A DNA stretch of 64,000 bases from Rhizobium mongolense subsp. loessense (GTDB lineage Bacteria > Pseudomonadota > Alphaproteobacteria > Rhizobiales > Rhizobiaceae), in NCBI RefSeq assembly GCF_900099775.1, contig NZ_FMTM01000005.1, positions 248,001-312,000 on the forward strand. The letters are read 5' to 3'. Shown here piece after piece: positions 36,399-45,206 of the stretch. Made by a program: the position numbers and the translations under genes. Position 1 is the stretch's first letter; each line of letters begins with the position of its first letter. The notes under the pieces are model-generated. The model made no database searches. It was not told the origin of the DNA and was given only the letters and a program-made list of their open reading frames with translations.

Positions 36399-37306
36399 GC
36401 AGTGCCCTCTGCTGCGCCATATTGGCGAATCTCACGAACGCCGAGCAGGCCGCTGACGACGCCGAGATGCATCGTGCCGCGAAGTGCATAGCGATAGCGT
36501 GGAACGGGCACCAGGATGCAGACGAGCGCCACGCCCAGACAATAACCGGCCTTCGCGGTGGCAAGTCCGATCTGTTTCAGGCGTTTAAGACCCTGATTCC
36601 TCTCCTGCAACAGGCGTCCATGCGTCTGGCCGAAACGGAAACGGCGTTTTGCGAGCCATGATAGCTCCGCCCGGTTTTCCGGCACCGCCTCATAGACATG
36701 TGCTTCGGGAGCATAGGCGATGCGTCCGCCGTCCCGGTGCATATGGCTGAAGAATTCGGTGTCTTCGCCGCCCGTCTTTCCAAGCGCCAGGTTGAAGCGG
36801 CGGCCCTTCACATGTTCGGAGCCGAGACGGAGCAGCACGTTGCAGGTGTAGCCCGTGCGAATTTCGTCGCCCACCCAGACCGGCAGCGTCGAGTGAAAAT
36901 CACCTTCGCGCATCCAGGCAGGTGCGGTCGATGCATAGACGCTGCGGACCGGGCCGAGAATCGCATCGGCGCCGGTCTTTTTTGCCGCATTCAGCAGTTC
37001 CACCAGCCAGTTTTCCGAGGCATCCTCGTCGTCGTCGATGAAGGCCAGGAAATCGCCCTTGGCATTCTCGAGGCAGGCGTTGCGGGCAATCGAGATGTTC
37101 GATGCCGGGCAGTGCACATAGGCGATCTCGTGCGGGATCGTCGGGCGCAGCGCGTCGACGCGTTCCTGCGCGCTCGCCGTCACATCGTTGTCGGCAACGA
37201 TGATACGCAGGGTGACGTTTTCAGGAACCGCAAGCACCCCAAGGGAAAGCAGCGCCTCATCCAGCGAGGCGCGGCGGTAGGTGCAAACGCCGATATCGAT
37301 CTGCAT
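36395..37306 (-). CDS. exoM: ExoM-like family 2 glycosyltransferase
   Basis: 303 residues from the ATG at 37306, which has AAGGA 7-8 nt upstream; an ATG at 37321 overlapping the preceding stop (TGATG) would add five residues. Opens IDIGVCTYRRASLDEALLSL, with ASNISIARNACLENAKGDFL, FIDDDEDASENWL (DXD) and NLALGKTGGEDTEFFSHMHR. C-terminal hydrophobic helix around 255-275. ExoM adds the fourth sugar (beta-1,4 glucose) of succinoglycan. Confidence 0.87.
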   Translation of the reverse strand: MQIDIGVCTYRRASLDEALLSLGVLAVPENVTLRIIVADNDVTASAQERVDALRPTIPHEIAYVHCPASNISIARNACLENAKGDFLAFIDDDEDASENWLVELLNAAKKTGADAILGPVRSVYASTAPAWMREGDFHSTLPVWVGDEIRTGYTCNVLLRLGSEHVKGRRFNLALGKTGGEDTEFFSHMHRDGGRIAYAPEAHVYEAVPENRAELSWLAKRRFRFGQTHGRLLQERNQGLKRLKQIGLATAKAGYCLGVALVCILVPVPRYRYALRGTMHLGVVSGLLGVREIRQYGAAEGTA

Positions 37307-37320
37307 GCGTTGGTCCTTCA

Positions 37321-39519
37321 TCAAGACGCCTTGCGGTTGCGGAAGCTCAGGAGCTCCATCCAGAAACCGGCCGACCAGGCGAAATGCATCACCATGGCAG
37401 AGAGCGCGGCAAGCGGCCCGTATGGATTGCGCTGGCCGACCGCCATCCAGAAACCGTAGCCGACGCAGGCGACGGCCCAAAGGCTGAACGGAATGACCGC
37501 AATCCAGCTCAGCACGGCCAGAAACGCACCGATAAAGACCGGCACCACCGCGAGCGGCAGCATCTGGCGAAGGTTCGGCATGCTGCCGTGCTTCAGGATG
37601 TTCTTAGCACGGCCCCGGCCGTAGCCGAGATATTGCCGGAAAAGCGTTCCAACGGTTGATCGTGGATAATAGATCATCCGTGTCTTGTCGGTCATCCAGA
37701 TGCCAAAGCCCGCCTTTTTCAGACGGTAATCCAACTCCGCGTCCTCATTATGGCTGAATGTTTCATCGTAGCCGCCTACGGTCTCGAAGGCTGCGATGCG
37801 CATCAGCGCATGGTGGCCGTGATCGGTCCAATGGCCCTTGGCTCCTTCGCGATGCTTCGAGCCGCCATTGCCAAGTTTGGAGTTCTGCGCGAAAGCGGTG
37901 GCCTTCTGGAAAATGCCGAACCCGATCGTCTCCATGGCGACGACGACCGAATCCGCCTGAATAAGCTCGGCCTCTTCGACGAGCCGCTGGCAGTAATCCG
38001 CCGGATAGTCGCCGTGGGCGTCGATCCGGATCAGGTATTCGTAATCGCGGCCGAAGGTCTTGACCGCGAGATTGATGGCTGCGCTCTGGATGCGGCGGGG
38101 ATTATCGAGAAGAATGACGCGCGGGTCGGTTTCGCTGATGCGGCTGACGATCTCACGCGTGCCGTCGGTGCTTCCGCCGTCTGCGACGACGATGCGGGCG
38201 TTCAACTGATCAAGCGCCGGGCCAAGTTTTTCGATCAAGGGTTTGATGTGCCTTGCCTCGTTCAGGCAAGGAATGATGATAAGGCTGGCGACGCTGGAAC
38301 AAGCATCAGTCTTCATTGCAGTCGACCCTTCTGGAACTGCGGTTGCGGGGTTAGAGTCATCGGCCGCTTGCGCTTCGGCGTCAAACGGTACAAGGCGGGA
38401 CAGATTGTCGACCAGGGCGCGGCAATCGCTGCGGTCGGCGAGCCAGCTCTTCCGATCCTCGGCGGCGACTGCGGCAGCAAGTGTGGCGTAACGTTCACCG
38501 GCGAGGCCCTCGAAGAGGGCTTCGAGGCTTTCGACAGAGGCGTCGTGCAGCGTCAGGCCGATATCCTTGCGAGAGAGGAAACGCGCCGTCTCGGTGCCTG
38601 CAAGCGCAATGGGGACGCTGCCATGGAGGCAACCTTCATAGATCCGGTTGGGAAGCAGCCAGCTGGAATTGAGGCCCTCCTCGAAGAAGTCGATCGCCCA
38701 GGAGAAGTGAACGTCGCTGTAGATCGCCGGCAGGTCTTCCGGGTTCTTATATGGCCCCTCGAAGCTCAGGTAGGGTGCATTGGCGACGAAGGCGTCGAAA
38801 TCCTCGAACTCGGAATAAGCCGGCCGGCCGCGCAGCACGATACGGACCCGACCGTTCATCCGGTTGGAGAAATCGGCAAGCAGTTGCAACGATTTGCGGC
38901 AGCGCAGCGCCCCGAACCAGCCAATCTTCCAGGGCTCGCCCTCGTTCGGCGGCAAGCGGAGCGGGGTTGCTTCCGGCATGCCGTTCAGCGCGAGCACCTT
39001 GTTCTCGACAAGCATGATAGGCGCCTTGAGAGCCGAGCGGGGAACGAAGTAGTTCGCGATGAAGGCGGGCGAACTCGTCAGGATCAGTTTCGCATCTCGC
39101 CCGAAATAGGCTTCGGCACGGCGCACTGCCCTGCCGGCTATGCCGTCATTCACGAGAAGGCGATGGATATCGAGGCATTCGTAGACGATCGGCACGCCTC
39201 CGAAGAGGTGGCTGGCTCGTTCGGCGACTGCCAGCGCTTCCAGATTGCGCCCGATGATCACGTCCGGCCGTTCGACACCATTCAGCAGGGCCCGCAGGCC
39301 GACGAGGGCCTTTGCGACAGCGCCCATGCGCTGGCCGAACTTGGCATCGACGGTCCGGCCAAGTTCGATCGGCGTGAGACCATTCACGGCGGCAAGCGCG
39401 TTCTCGCCGCGCCGGAATCCGGAAAGCGTCACCGAGGCGCCCCCTTCTGTCAACATCAGCACGCGGCGGCGCACGGCAGGATCGGCCAGATCATGCGCCA
39501 GATATAGGACTTTGAGCAT
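37321..39519 (-). CDS. exoL-exoA: ExoL-ExoA fused glycosyltransferases (one continuous frame)
   Basis: 732 residues from the ATG at 39519 (AAGGAG upstream). Residues 1-401 are ExoL-like: MLKVLYLAHDLADPAVRRRV, IIGRNLEALAVAERAS, a GT-B-type fold. From the internal ATG at 38316 (residue 402, MKTDACSSVASLIIIPCLNE) the sequence is ExoA-like: a GT-A domain with IVVADGGSTDGTREIVSRIS and YLIRIDAHGDYP, then C-terminal membrane helices. No stop lies between the halves; the bridge FDAEAQAADDSNPATAVPEG is low-complexity. A modest AGAAGG before 38316 would allow separate initiation of ExoA (331 residues). In S. meliloti ExoA and ExoL are separate and add the second and third sugars. Confidence 0.85.
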   Translation of the reverse strand: MLKVLYLAHDLADPAVRRRVLMLTEGGASVTLSGFRRGENALAAVNGLTPIELGRTVDAKFGQRMGAVAKALVGLRALLNGVERPDVIIGRNLEALAVAERASHLFGGVPIVYECLDIHRLLVNDGIAGRAVRRAEAYFGRDAKLILTSSPAFIANYFVPRSALKAPIMLVENKVLALNGMPEATPLRLPPNEGEPWKIGWFGALRCRKSLQLLADFSNRMNGRVRIVLRGRPAYSEFEDFDAFVANAPYLSFEGPYKNPEDLPAIYSDVHFSWAIDFFEEGLNSSWLLPNRIYEGCLHGSVPIALAGTETARFLSRKDIGLTLHDASVESLEALFEGLAGERYATLAAAVAAEDRKSWLADRSDCRALVDNLSRLVPFDAEAQAADDSNPATAVPEGSTAMKTDACSSVASLIIIPCLNEARHIKPLIEKLGPALDQLNARIVVADGGSTDGTREIVSRISETDPRVILLDNPRRIQSAAINLAVKTFGRDYEYLIRIDAHGDYPADYCQRLVEEAELIQADSVVVAMETIGFGIFQKATAFAQNSKLGNGGSKHREGAKGHWTDHGHHALMRIAAFETVGGYDETFSHNEDAELDYRLKKAGFGIWMTDKTRMIYYPRSTVGTLFRQYLGYGRGRAKNILKHGSMPNLRQMLPLAVVPVFIGAFLAVLSWIAVIPFSLWAVACVGYGFWMAVGQRNPYGPLAALSAMVMHFAWSAGFWMELLSFRNRKAS

Positions 39520-39603
39520 CAATACTCCTTGCGCTTTCCCGGATGTCACCGGAGTCCGATTCGGGTGTGCTGTGTTTGCAATGTTTCGGCGGTTTCAGAA
39601 CGT

Positions 39604-40395
39604 TCAATTGAGCGTGCAGGCGATCGAACCCTGGAACTGGCATTTGTCACCCGGCGCCGTGTAGGCCACCCGATCGATTTCCATCGTCGTGGGTTGGGTG
39701 TAGGCGAATTTACCCATCCAGTCCGAAAGTTTGTCCGTTCCCCAGAGACTGAAGAAGATCTTCTGCGGGTTCTGGGGAATCTTGGACGGGTCGGTGACGT
39801 CCTGGACAAGCTTGCCGTTCAGGTAATAGCGAAGCCTGCCCGCCTCCCAGACGAATGCATAGTCATTGAAGCCCTGATCCGCGCCTTGGCCGACGGGAAC
39901 GAGCTTTTCGTTACCGCCCTTGGCCTTGATGTATTGGTTCACCTGGACAGTCGACGTGTCTTTGCCGAGCACCTCGAAGTCGATTTCGTCATGCTGCTGC
40001 TTATCGGCAGGCCCGATATAGGTGAAGAAGGCGGAGTTCAGGCCCTTGCCGGTTGCAGACTTGATCCGCGCTTCATAGGTGCCGTAGCTGAAGCGTTTTT
40101 TCGTCTGGATCTCGCCGCAGAGATAGTTGCGGTCCTTGGATTTACCCTCGGCGAAGGTCAGCTGCAGCATGCCGCCCTCAGCCTTCACCTGGTTCTTGGA
40201 CCACGTGCAGTTCTGGTGGGCGCCGTTGTTCCAGCCGTCGGAAACGTACCAGACGCTGCGGTCGATCTTGTCGAAATCATCCACGAAGGATTTGCCCGTT
40301 GCCTGCTGGGCATGGGCGGGGAGGGCGCCAAGGATAAGGGTGCCGATCGTCAAACTCTGGCAAAGCAGTCGCGCATGGGCGATTTTGGCCGTCAT
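39604..40395 (-). CDS. exoK: ExoK: secreted endo-beta-1,3-1,4-glucanase (GH16)
   Basis: 263 residues with a signal peptide ending about LGALPAHAQ. GH16 active-site motif HDEIDFEVLG (nucleophile and acid/base glutamates around the Asp) and the concanavalin-like strands WYVSDGWNNGAHQNCTWSKN and CGEIQTKKRFSYGTYEARIK. It clips nascent succinoglycan into low-molecular-weight forms. AAAGGTGAG precedes the ATG; 3 bp after the exoH stop. A 84-bp gap follows before exoL. Confidence 0.94.
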   Translation of the reverse strand: MTAKIAHARLLCQSLTIGTLILGALPAHAQQATGKSFVDDFDKIDRSVWYVSDGWNNGAHQNCTWSKNQVKAEGGMLQLTFAEGKSKDRNYLCGEIQTKKRFSYGTYEARIKSATGKGLNSAFFTYIGPADKQQHDEIDFEVLGKDTSTVQVNQYIKAKGGNEKLVPVGQGADQGFNDYAFVWEAGRLRYYLNGKLVQDVTDPSKIPQNPQKIFFSLWGTDKLSDWMGKFAYTQPTTMEIDRVAYTAPGDKCQFQGSIACTLN

Positions 40396-40398
40396 GTC

Positions 40399-41529
40399 TC
40401 ACCTTTGCTGTGTAACAAATTCTGCCGGGACATCCCGGCGGGAAGCGGATTGAGAGCTCTTTTTCGTCCGGCCGCCGGTCAAAACGGCGTAGAGGCGCGG
40501 CGCGTTGTTGCGGACGAAGCTGTTTGAAACCGCAAGCACTGGAAAGAGCACCAGAAGCGAGCCGCAGAAGAAGAGCGGGTAGAAGCCGATGCCCGTCTTT
40601 CCCCAAATCATGAAGAATAGGACGAGCAGCGGATAATGGGCGCAGAAGATCCAGAAGCTCAAGCTTCCGGTCTTTGCAAGACGCTGGCCGAGAGGGGTCT
40701 TGATCAGCGGCGCCGAGAGCATCCAGAAGCCGGCAGCCCCGCCGATTGCCAGCGCATTGCGGCCTAGTTCCACCCAGTCCGGCATCGATGGGCCGGTCAT
40801 GTAGATCGCGGTTGCAAGCAGCGCCGAAGCGGCAAGCAGCAGACCCACGCCAAGTGGTGCAAAGCGGTCGAGCGCCTTGATGTCGATCCTGTAGAGGCTC
40901 GCATAGATGCCGAAAGCGAAGCTGAAGAGGATCGAGCGCTTGATCACGATATAGAGCGACATTTCAGGAATGAGCGCGAGCAGCAACAATGTCGACAATG
41001 TCAGCAGGGGGATGCGCCGGATGAGCCAGGCGAGCAGCGGCGAAAGCAGGATACAGACGAAGAGGTCGCGCAGGAAGTAAAGCGGGATGTTGGTGGGAAA
41101 TTCCTCCGCCGCAAAGAGCTGACTGAGAAGGCCACGCACCGATGCGGTCCACGGGCTTACCACATAGCCGTCACCGATGCCCACGCTCAGCATCGCAAGC
41201 GCGGCGATGAAGAATGCCGTATTCCAAATGAGAAATGGTAGGAAAACGGTCTGCGCTTTCGTGCGCACCGTTTTCACATAGTTGAAGCCCTCCGTCCCGC
41301 CGCGAAACAGCAGGTAGCCGGAAATCGCGCTGAGGCAGGGAACCCCGACACGGAAGAGCGCTTCGCTCAGGAAGACCCGCAGCCAGTCGAAGAAACCATA
41401 GGTTCCGTTGAACGGCGTATTGGCAGGGTCAAACGGTATATGGACGAACACGATGCCCGAAATGAGCACGATTCGCATCAGGTTGATCCGCGAGGATACG
41501 TTGGCGTCAACGTTCACGTTATCAGTCAC
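40399..41529 (-). CDS. exoH: ExoH: succinyl/acyltransferase 3 family membrane protein
   Basis: 376 residues if the GTG at 41529 (VTDNVNVDANVSSRINLMRI) is used; a TTG at 41565 and a GTG at 41517 are alternatives, and no start has an ideal site. About ten helices; RINLMRIVLISGIVFVHIPF carries the conserved His of acyltransferase 3 proteins, and YFLRDLFVCILLSPLLAWLI follows. ExoH transfers succinate to succinoglycan. First gene of the leftward arm; the 41530-42042 gap holds its promoter. Confidence 0.9.
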   Translation of the reverse strand: MTDNVNVDANVSSRINLMRIVLISGIVFVHIPFDPANTPFNGTYGFFDWLRVFLSEALFRVGVPCLSAISGYLLFRGGTEGFNYVKTVRTKAQTVFLPFLIWNTAFFIAALAMLSVGIGDGYVVSPWTASVRGLLSQLFAAEEFPTNIPLYFLRDLFVCILLSPLLAWLIRRIPLLTLSTLLLLALIPEMSLYIVIKRSILFSFAFGIYASLYRIDIKALDRFAPLGVGLLLAASALLATAIYMTGPSMPDWVELGRNALAIGGAAGFWMLSAPLIKTPLGQRLAKTGSLSFWIFCAHYPLLVLFFMIWGKTGIGFYPLFFCGSLLVLFPVLAVSNSFVRNNAPRLYAVLTGGRTKKSSQSASRRDVPAEFVTQQR

Positions 41530-42042
41530 CCCTATTGGGTCGCACCCCCCTTGCGACCGTTTCAACGAGAGCAGACTCGAGCCCGCAGACCAAAAGCTAG
41601 AGCGTTTTTACGGAAGAAAATATGGCACTGCAGCAAAAATGATCGGCCATCCCGTTTCGGGACAGCTGATTCGAACGGCTCAGCGACGGCTCTTATCGTG
41701 CTTGGCTTTAAGAGAAGGAACTGAAACGCCCGATGGGGCAATGTATATCGGAAAGTCATCATAAATTCAAACTGAGGGGCGATGAAAGCCGTCGCGGCGG
41801 AAAAGTTTTGTCGTTTGGTGAAGGAGACCATCCGTTTTCACGCGAAGCCGGGTGCCTGAATGTGGCTGAAATGTGGCCATCGCTCCCCAAATGGGTTTAT
41901 TCGGCACATGGCTCTTTGACAACGCGATGGTAGGCTTTGACAAATTTCGGCCGGAATGACCTACATCATTTCGCAGTGCAGCAACTTGCTCGGGTGCAGT
42001 CTCGACCCTATGTGCCCATCACCGGACTCTTCAGGAGAAAGA
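41530..42042. other. Intergenic region between exoH and exoW
   Basis: About 510 bp with no convincing gene on either strand; open frames inside it have no ribosome sites or recognisable content. It should hold the divergent promoters of exoH and exoW. In S. meliloti exoI and exoT lie in this part of the cluster; neither is seen here, even as remnants. Confidence 0.6.
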
Positions 42043-43002
42043 ATGGCGACCTTCACGATCATCATCCCTTTTTATCAGCGCGAGGACGGCATTTTGCGCC
42101 GCGCGCTGGCATCGGTCTTTGCCCAAAGCTTCCAGGACTTCGATGTGATCGTCGTCGATGACCAGTCGCCTTATCCCGCCGAAGACGAGCTGAAGCCGCT
42201 TGCCGAAGGCCAGCGATCGCGGATTGCGGTTGTCAAACAGGCGAATGCGGGACCGGGTGGGGCGCGTAATACAGGCCTCGACAATGTTCCGGCGGCAACG
42301 CGCTTCGCAGCCTTCCTCGATTCAGATGACCTGTGGACGCCCGAACACCTGCAAAATGCCCATGATGCGCTGCAGACGTTCGATGCCGACTGCTATTGGG
42401 CGTCGATCCACGGAGGTGAGGAATTCGATTATCATTTCAGCATCGCCGACCTGGAGGCCAGCGAAAAGGCGGTGCGCCTTTCCGAGCACCCGCTGTTGCT
42501 CGAGATTCCTGACATTGCCTGCGTGATGCTCAAGAACTGGGCCTTTCTCCACATGTCGTGCATGGTCATCGGCCGGCCGCTGATCGAGAAGGTCCGCTTC
42601 GACGCTGCGCTGCGGCTGGCGGCGGAGGACGTGCTGTTCTTTTGCGATTGCATGCTTGCGGCGCGGCGCGTGCTTCTTTGCGTGGAGGCAGGCGCCTTGC
42701 GCGGAGAGGGCATCAATATCTTCCATGGCGTGGACAACGATTCACCGCAGTTTCTCAAGCAGCAGTTCATCACCTGGATGGCGCTCGACCGGCTCGAAAG
42801 CCGTTTTTCGAAGCGTCCGCAGGAGATCGAGACCATCAAGGCCTACAAGAACCGCGCGCGGAAGCAGGCGCTCTGGAGCCAGGTGCGGCTGGTGCGCCGG
42901 CGACGCCTGCCGGACTTCCAAATGCTGGCGCGCTGGGCGTGGCGTGACCCGGCCCTGTTTGCGAGTGCTCTTCAGATCGCCGGCGGCAAGCTTTCGAAGT
43001 AG
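42043..43002 (+). CDS. exoW: ExoW-like family 2 glycosyltransferase
   Basis: 319 residues from the ATG at 42043 (MATFTIIIPFYQREDGILRR) with AGGAGAAAGA upstream. GT-A core: VIVVDDQSPYPAEDEL, AGPGGARNTGLDNVP, FLDSDDLWTPEHL (DXD) and AEDVLFFCDCMLAARRV. Length and the DCYWASIHGGEEFDYHF block match ExoW, which adds the seventh sugar (beta-1,3 glucose). Convergent with exoU, stops 6 bp apart; exoV (ketal pyruvate transferase), which neighbours exoW in S. meliloti, is missing. Confidence 0.88.
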   Translation: MATFTIIIPFYQREDGILRRALASVFAQSFQDFDVIVVDDQSPYPAEDELKPLAEGQRSRIAVVKQANAGPGGARNTGLDNVPAATRFAAFLDSDDLWTPEHLQNAHDALQTFDADCYWASIHGGEEFDYHFSIADLEASEKAVRLSEHPLLLEIPDIACVMLKNWAFLHMSCMVIGRPLIEKVRFDAALRLAAEDVLFFCDCMLAARRVLLCVEAGALRGEGINIFHGVDNDSPQFLKQQFITWMALDRLESRFSKRPQEIETIKAYKNRARKQALWSQVRLVRRRRLPDFQMLARWAWRDPALFASALQIAGGKLSK

Positions 43003-43008
43003 TGCTTG

Positions 43009-44010
43009 CTATTCGGCTGACGACGGCAGCAGATATCTGAGGCCGCCAGCACCTTTTGTGGCGATCTCGACGCCGCCGGGCCTGCGGAAACGTTCCGTCT
43101 TGTCCATGAAGATGCCACCGGCAATCGCCGGAACGGCAAAGGGGTGGGTGAGGGCGTAGCGCAAGGCTGCACCAGCGCCCGACTGCTTCTTGATATCAAG
43201 GAAATGGCGAAGTTCGTATTTGCCGCGAGCATGGCTCTCGTGGCGGCGCACGGCGGCGGCGGCTTCCGGCGTCAGGCTGCAGTTCGCCAGGATCGCCTGG
43301 TCGGCTTCGTAGAGCTTGCGGAGGTCCTCCGTCCGGTGGCTGCCGCTCAACGAATTGCCACGCACGACAGCACCGTAGCCGCAGCTATGGATTACCTTGT
43401 AGCGCGCGCCGTTGGCCAAGGCCCGGACGTAGAGGTCGTAGTCCTCCCCAAGACGCATCTCCTCACGATAGCGCAGTCTGTGAGCATCGAGAAACGCGCG
43501 CCGCATCACCGGCTTCAGGAAGCCGATTTCGCCGCGACGGACGCCGCGCTTCGAAATATTGCCGTCGACGAAGGCCACCAGGTCGAGAAATAGCGGACGG
43601 TCCAGGAAATGATCGAGTTGCTGGGGCGCACGCGTCACTGTCTCCGCCTCGACAAAAGCGATGTTGTCGGCGACGAAATCCCAGTCGTCGTCCGCAAGCA
43701 TCCGGCTGAACCGGCCTTCGAAGAAGAAGTCGTCGGCATCGAGTATGCTGATCAGTGGGGCGGTGGAGATTTCGATCGCGTGATTGCGGGCGGCCGATGG
43801 CCCCCTGTTCTTTTCGAAGGAAACGACATTCAGGCGATTGCTGCCGTCATCGGCAGCTCGGGCAGCGCCGGCGGTTCCGTCGCCCGATCCGTCGTCGATG
43901 ACAACGACTTCAGCCACCTCTTTTTCCCGTAAAGCCGAAGCGACAGCCATTCCGATCGTATCGGCCGCGTTCTTGGCGGCGATGATCACGCAAACGCTTG
44001 CCTTAGCCAT
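43009..44010 (-). CDS. exoU: ExoU-like family 2 glycosyltransferase
   Basis: 333 residues from the ATG at 44010 (MAKASVCVIIAAKNAADTIG); a longer frame from 44079 has no site. GT-A motifs: VVVIDDGSGDGTAGAARA, NRGPSAARNHAI, SILDADDFFFEGRFSRML (DXD) and RLGEDYDLYVRALANGARYK. The C-terminal GGIFMDKTERFRRPGG block matches ExoU, which adds the sixth sugar (beta-1,6 glucose). Transcribed towards exoW from a 136-bp gap downstream of exoX. Confidence 0.88.
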   Translation of the reverse strand: MAKASVCVIIAAKNAADTIGMAVASALREKEVAEVVVIDDGSGDGTAGAARAADDGSNRLNVVSFEKNRGPSAARNHAIEISTAPLISILDADDFFFEGRFSRMLADDDWDFVADNIAFVEAETVTRAPQQLDHFLDRPLFLDLVAFVDGNISKRGVRRGEIGFLKPVMRRAFLDAHRLRYREEMRLGEDYDLYVRALANGARYKVIHSCGYGAVVRGNSLSGSHRTEDLRKLYEADQAILANCSLTPEAAAAVRRHESHARGKYELRHFLDIKKQSGAGAALRYALTHPFAVPAIAGGIFMDKTERFRRPGGVEIATKGAGGLRYLLPSSAE

Positions 44011-44146
44011 TTCAACCACGTCGTACCCTCCGTTGTCTCGCGCAAGAGTTAGGACGTCGCCGCGTCTGCGGCAATGCAAAAGGCCTTCAAAAGATATTAC
44101 GGGGTCGGCTGTCGGCGATCGGGTGCCCGCCTAACAAGCTTTGCTT

Positions 44147-44434
44147 TCAACGGTTGAAAGGCTCAGAACCATTGAAGGGCGAGACAGGAATCTTCTCCTT
44201 GTCGTCGCTGCGGGCCGGCGTATGGGATGCCGCCATCGTGCCCTGGCCGCTGCGCGCCTTTGCTTCCTTCCACACGAGGAATAGGACGCCGCCGAAATAG
44301 CCCAACTGCAGAAGAACGGCACAGATCACCGTGTCTATCAGTGTCGTTGTTAGTGAGCCGTTCAGCCAATAAGTCGCAACCGCAAAAACGGCCAAAGCGC
44401 CGATCATGCTAACGAAAACGCGAGGTGCATACAT
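44147..44434 (-). CDS. exoX: ExoX-type small membrane repressor of exopolysaccharide production
   Basis: 95 residues with two membrane helices (about 6-24 and 33-55) and a hydrophilic Ser/Lys-rich tail. MYAPRVFVSMIGALAVFAVA and LLQLGYFGGVLFLVWKEAKA fit the ExoX/Psi family, small inner-membrane proteins that act post-translationally against ExoY; the exoX:exoY ratio sets polymer output. Start with GGGAGG upstream. Divergent from exoY across a 770-bp AT-rich region, as in other succinoglycan producers. Confidence 0.86.
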   Translation of the reverse strand: MYAPRVFVSMIGALAVFAVATYWLNGSLTTTLIDTVICAVLLQLGYFGGVLFLVWKEAKARSGQGTMAASHTPARSDDKEKIPVSPFNGSEPFNR

Positions 44435-45206
44435 AACCGTGCCTCCCTTGGGGAGGTTCGTTCAATGAACAGTCATTGAATTCGGGCTTCCTCCCTAAGG
44501 ACCCTTTACTTTGTATATTTTAGAAGGCCCTTTGTTTCAACCGAACGAGAGCATTCTTTTTCATCCGTCGTCTCTTTATCTACAGTATTCGGTTTAAGGT
44601 TTCCTTCCGGCTTTGGGTAAAATCGACGAACCCTCGTTAAGGAATGCCTGTGACGGGGATTCGGGGGCAAATGTGTCTATTTTACTTCAGGTTGTTCAAA
44701 ATATGACATTGCACGCACTCCTTTACGTCACATTTGCCTCTCGAACCAACGCATGAGAGCCAAATGCGTTCAACTTTTATTACAAAGTTTTCATCTAAAC
44801 CGATTTGAGTGTGCGGCGCAAAATCGATGGTGCGATGCAATAAATTTGACGATAAGACAATATAGTTGACCTACTCTCGGCAGTGCCCGCATGGCTTAGT
44901 CAAATGTCACCCGAAAGGCGTAGAAAGATTTATTCTTCAATCTTTTTGCGGCGCGAAGCAAACAGCAAGACCTTTAGTGCGTCGCACAGAGTCTATTCAA
45001 AAACATTGCATGCTTTGCATATGTAATTTAGATAACCCTTAAAAAAAGAAATGTGATAAAGACACGCCAGAAACGGGCCGTTACACAATCGCCATGAAAT
45101 TGTGGCTTAAAAAAACAAATTCCGCCCATACACTCCTCATTCGTCAGCGCTAGCTTAGCGGCCTGGGCTTACCGACCAAACGGCAAACATAAGTGGAGTT
45201 AACTCT
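44435..45206. other. Long AT-rich regulatory region between exoX and exoY
   Basis: 772 bp without a gene, clearly AT-richer than the coding DNA. Besides the palindrome at 44461-44480 it has a weak hairpin AAAGATT/AATCTTT followed by a short T-run (44924-44947), a repeated TTGCAT pattern near 45005-45020, and A-tracts near 45050 and 45110. These are the kinds of sites that exo regulators such as MucR, ChvI or SyrA-controlled factors could use, but no specific box can be named from sequence. The exoY ATG has GTGGAG 9 nt upstream. Confidence 0.55.
44461..44480. promoter_or_regulatory. 20-bp palindrome upstream of exoX
   Basis: Perfect inverted repeat TTCAATGA / TCATTGAA (8-bp arms, 4-nt spacer ACAG), beginning 27 bp before the exoX start. 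Candidate binding site for an exoX regulator; the protein is unknown. Confidence 0.55.

Noticed and set aside
37750-39507. 585-codon open frame on the + strand opposite exoL-exoA
   Set aside because: Antisense shadow of a well-supported glycosyltransferase gene in high-GC DNA.
41408-41764. 118-codon + strand frame in the exoH-exoW gap as a remnant of exoT or exoI
   Set aside because: No membrane helices or nuclease-like pattern; it begins inside exoH and has no similarity that I can recognise.
44924-44947. AT-rich hairpin with T-run as a terminator of a hidden gene
   Set aside because: No gene ends nearby on either strand and the stem is weak; left as part of the regulatory region.
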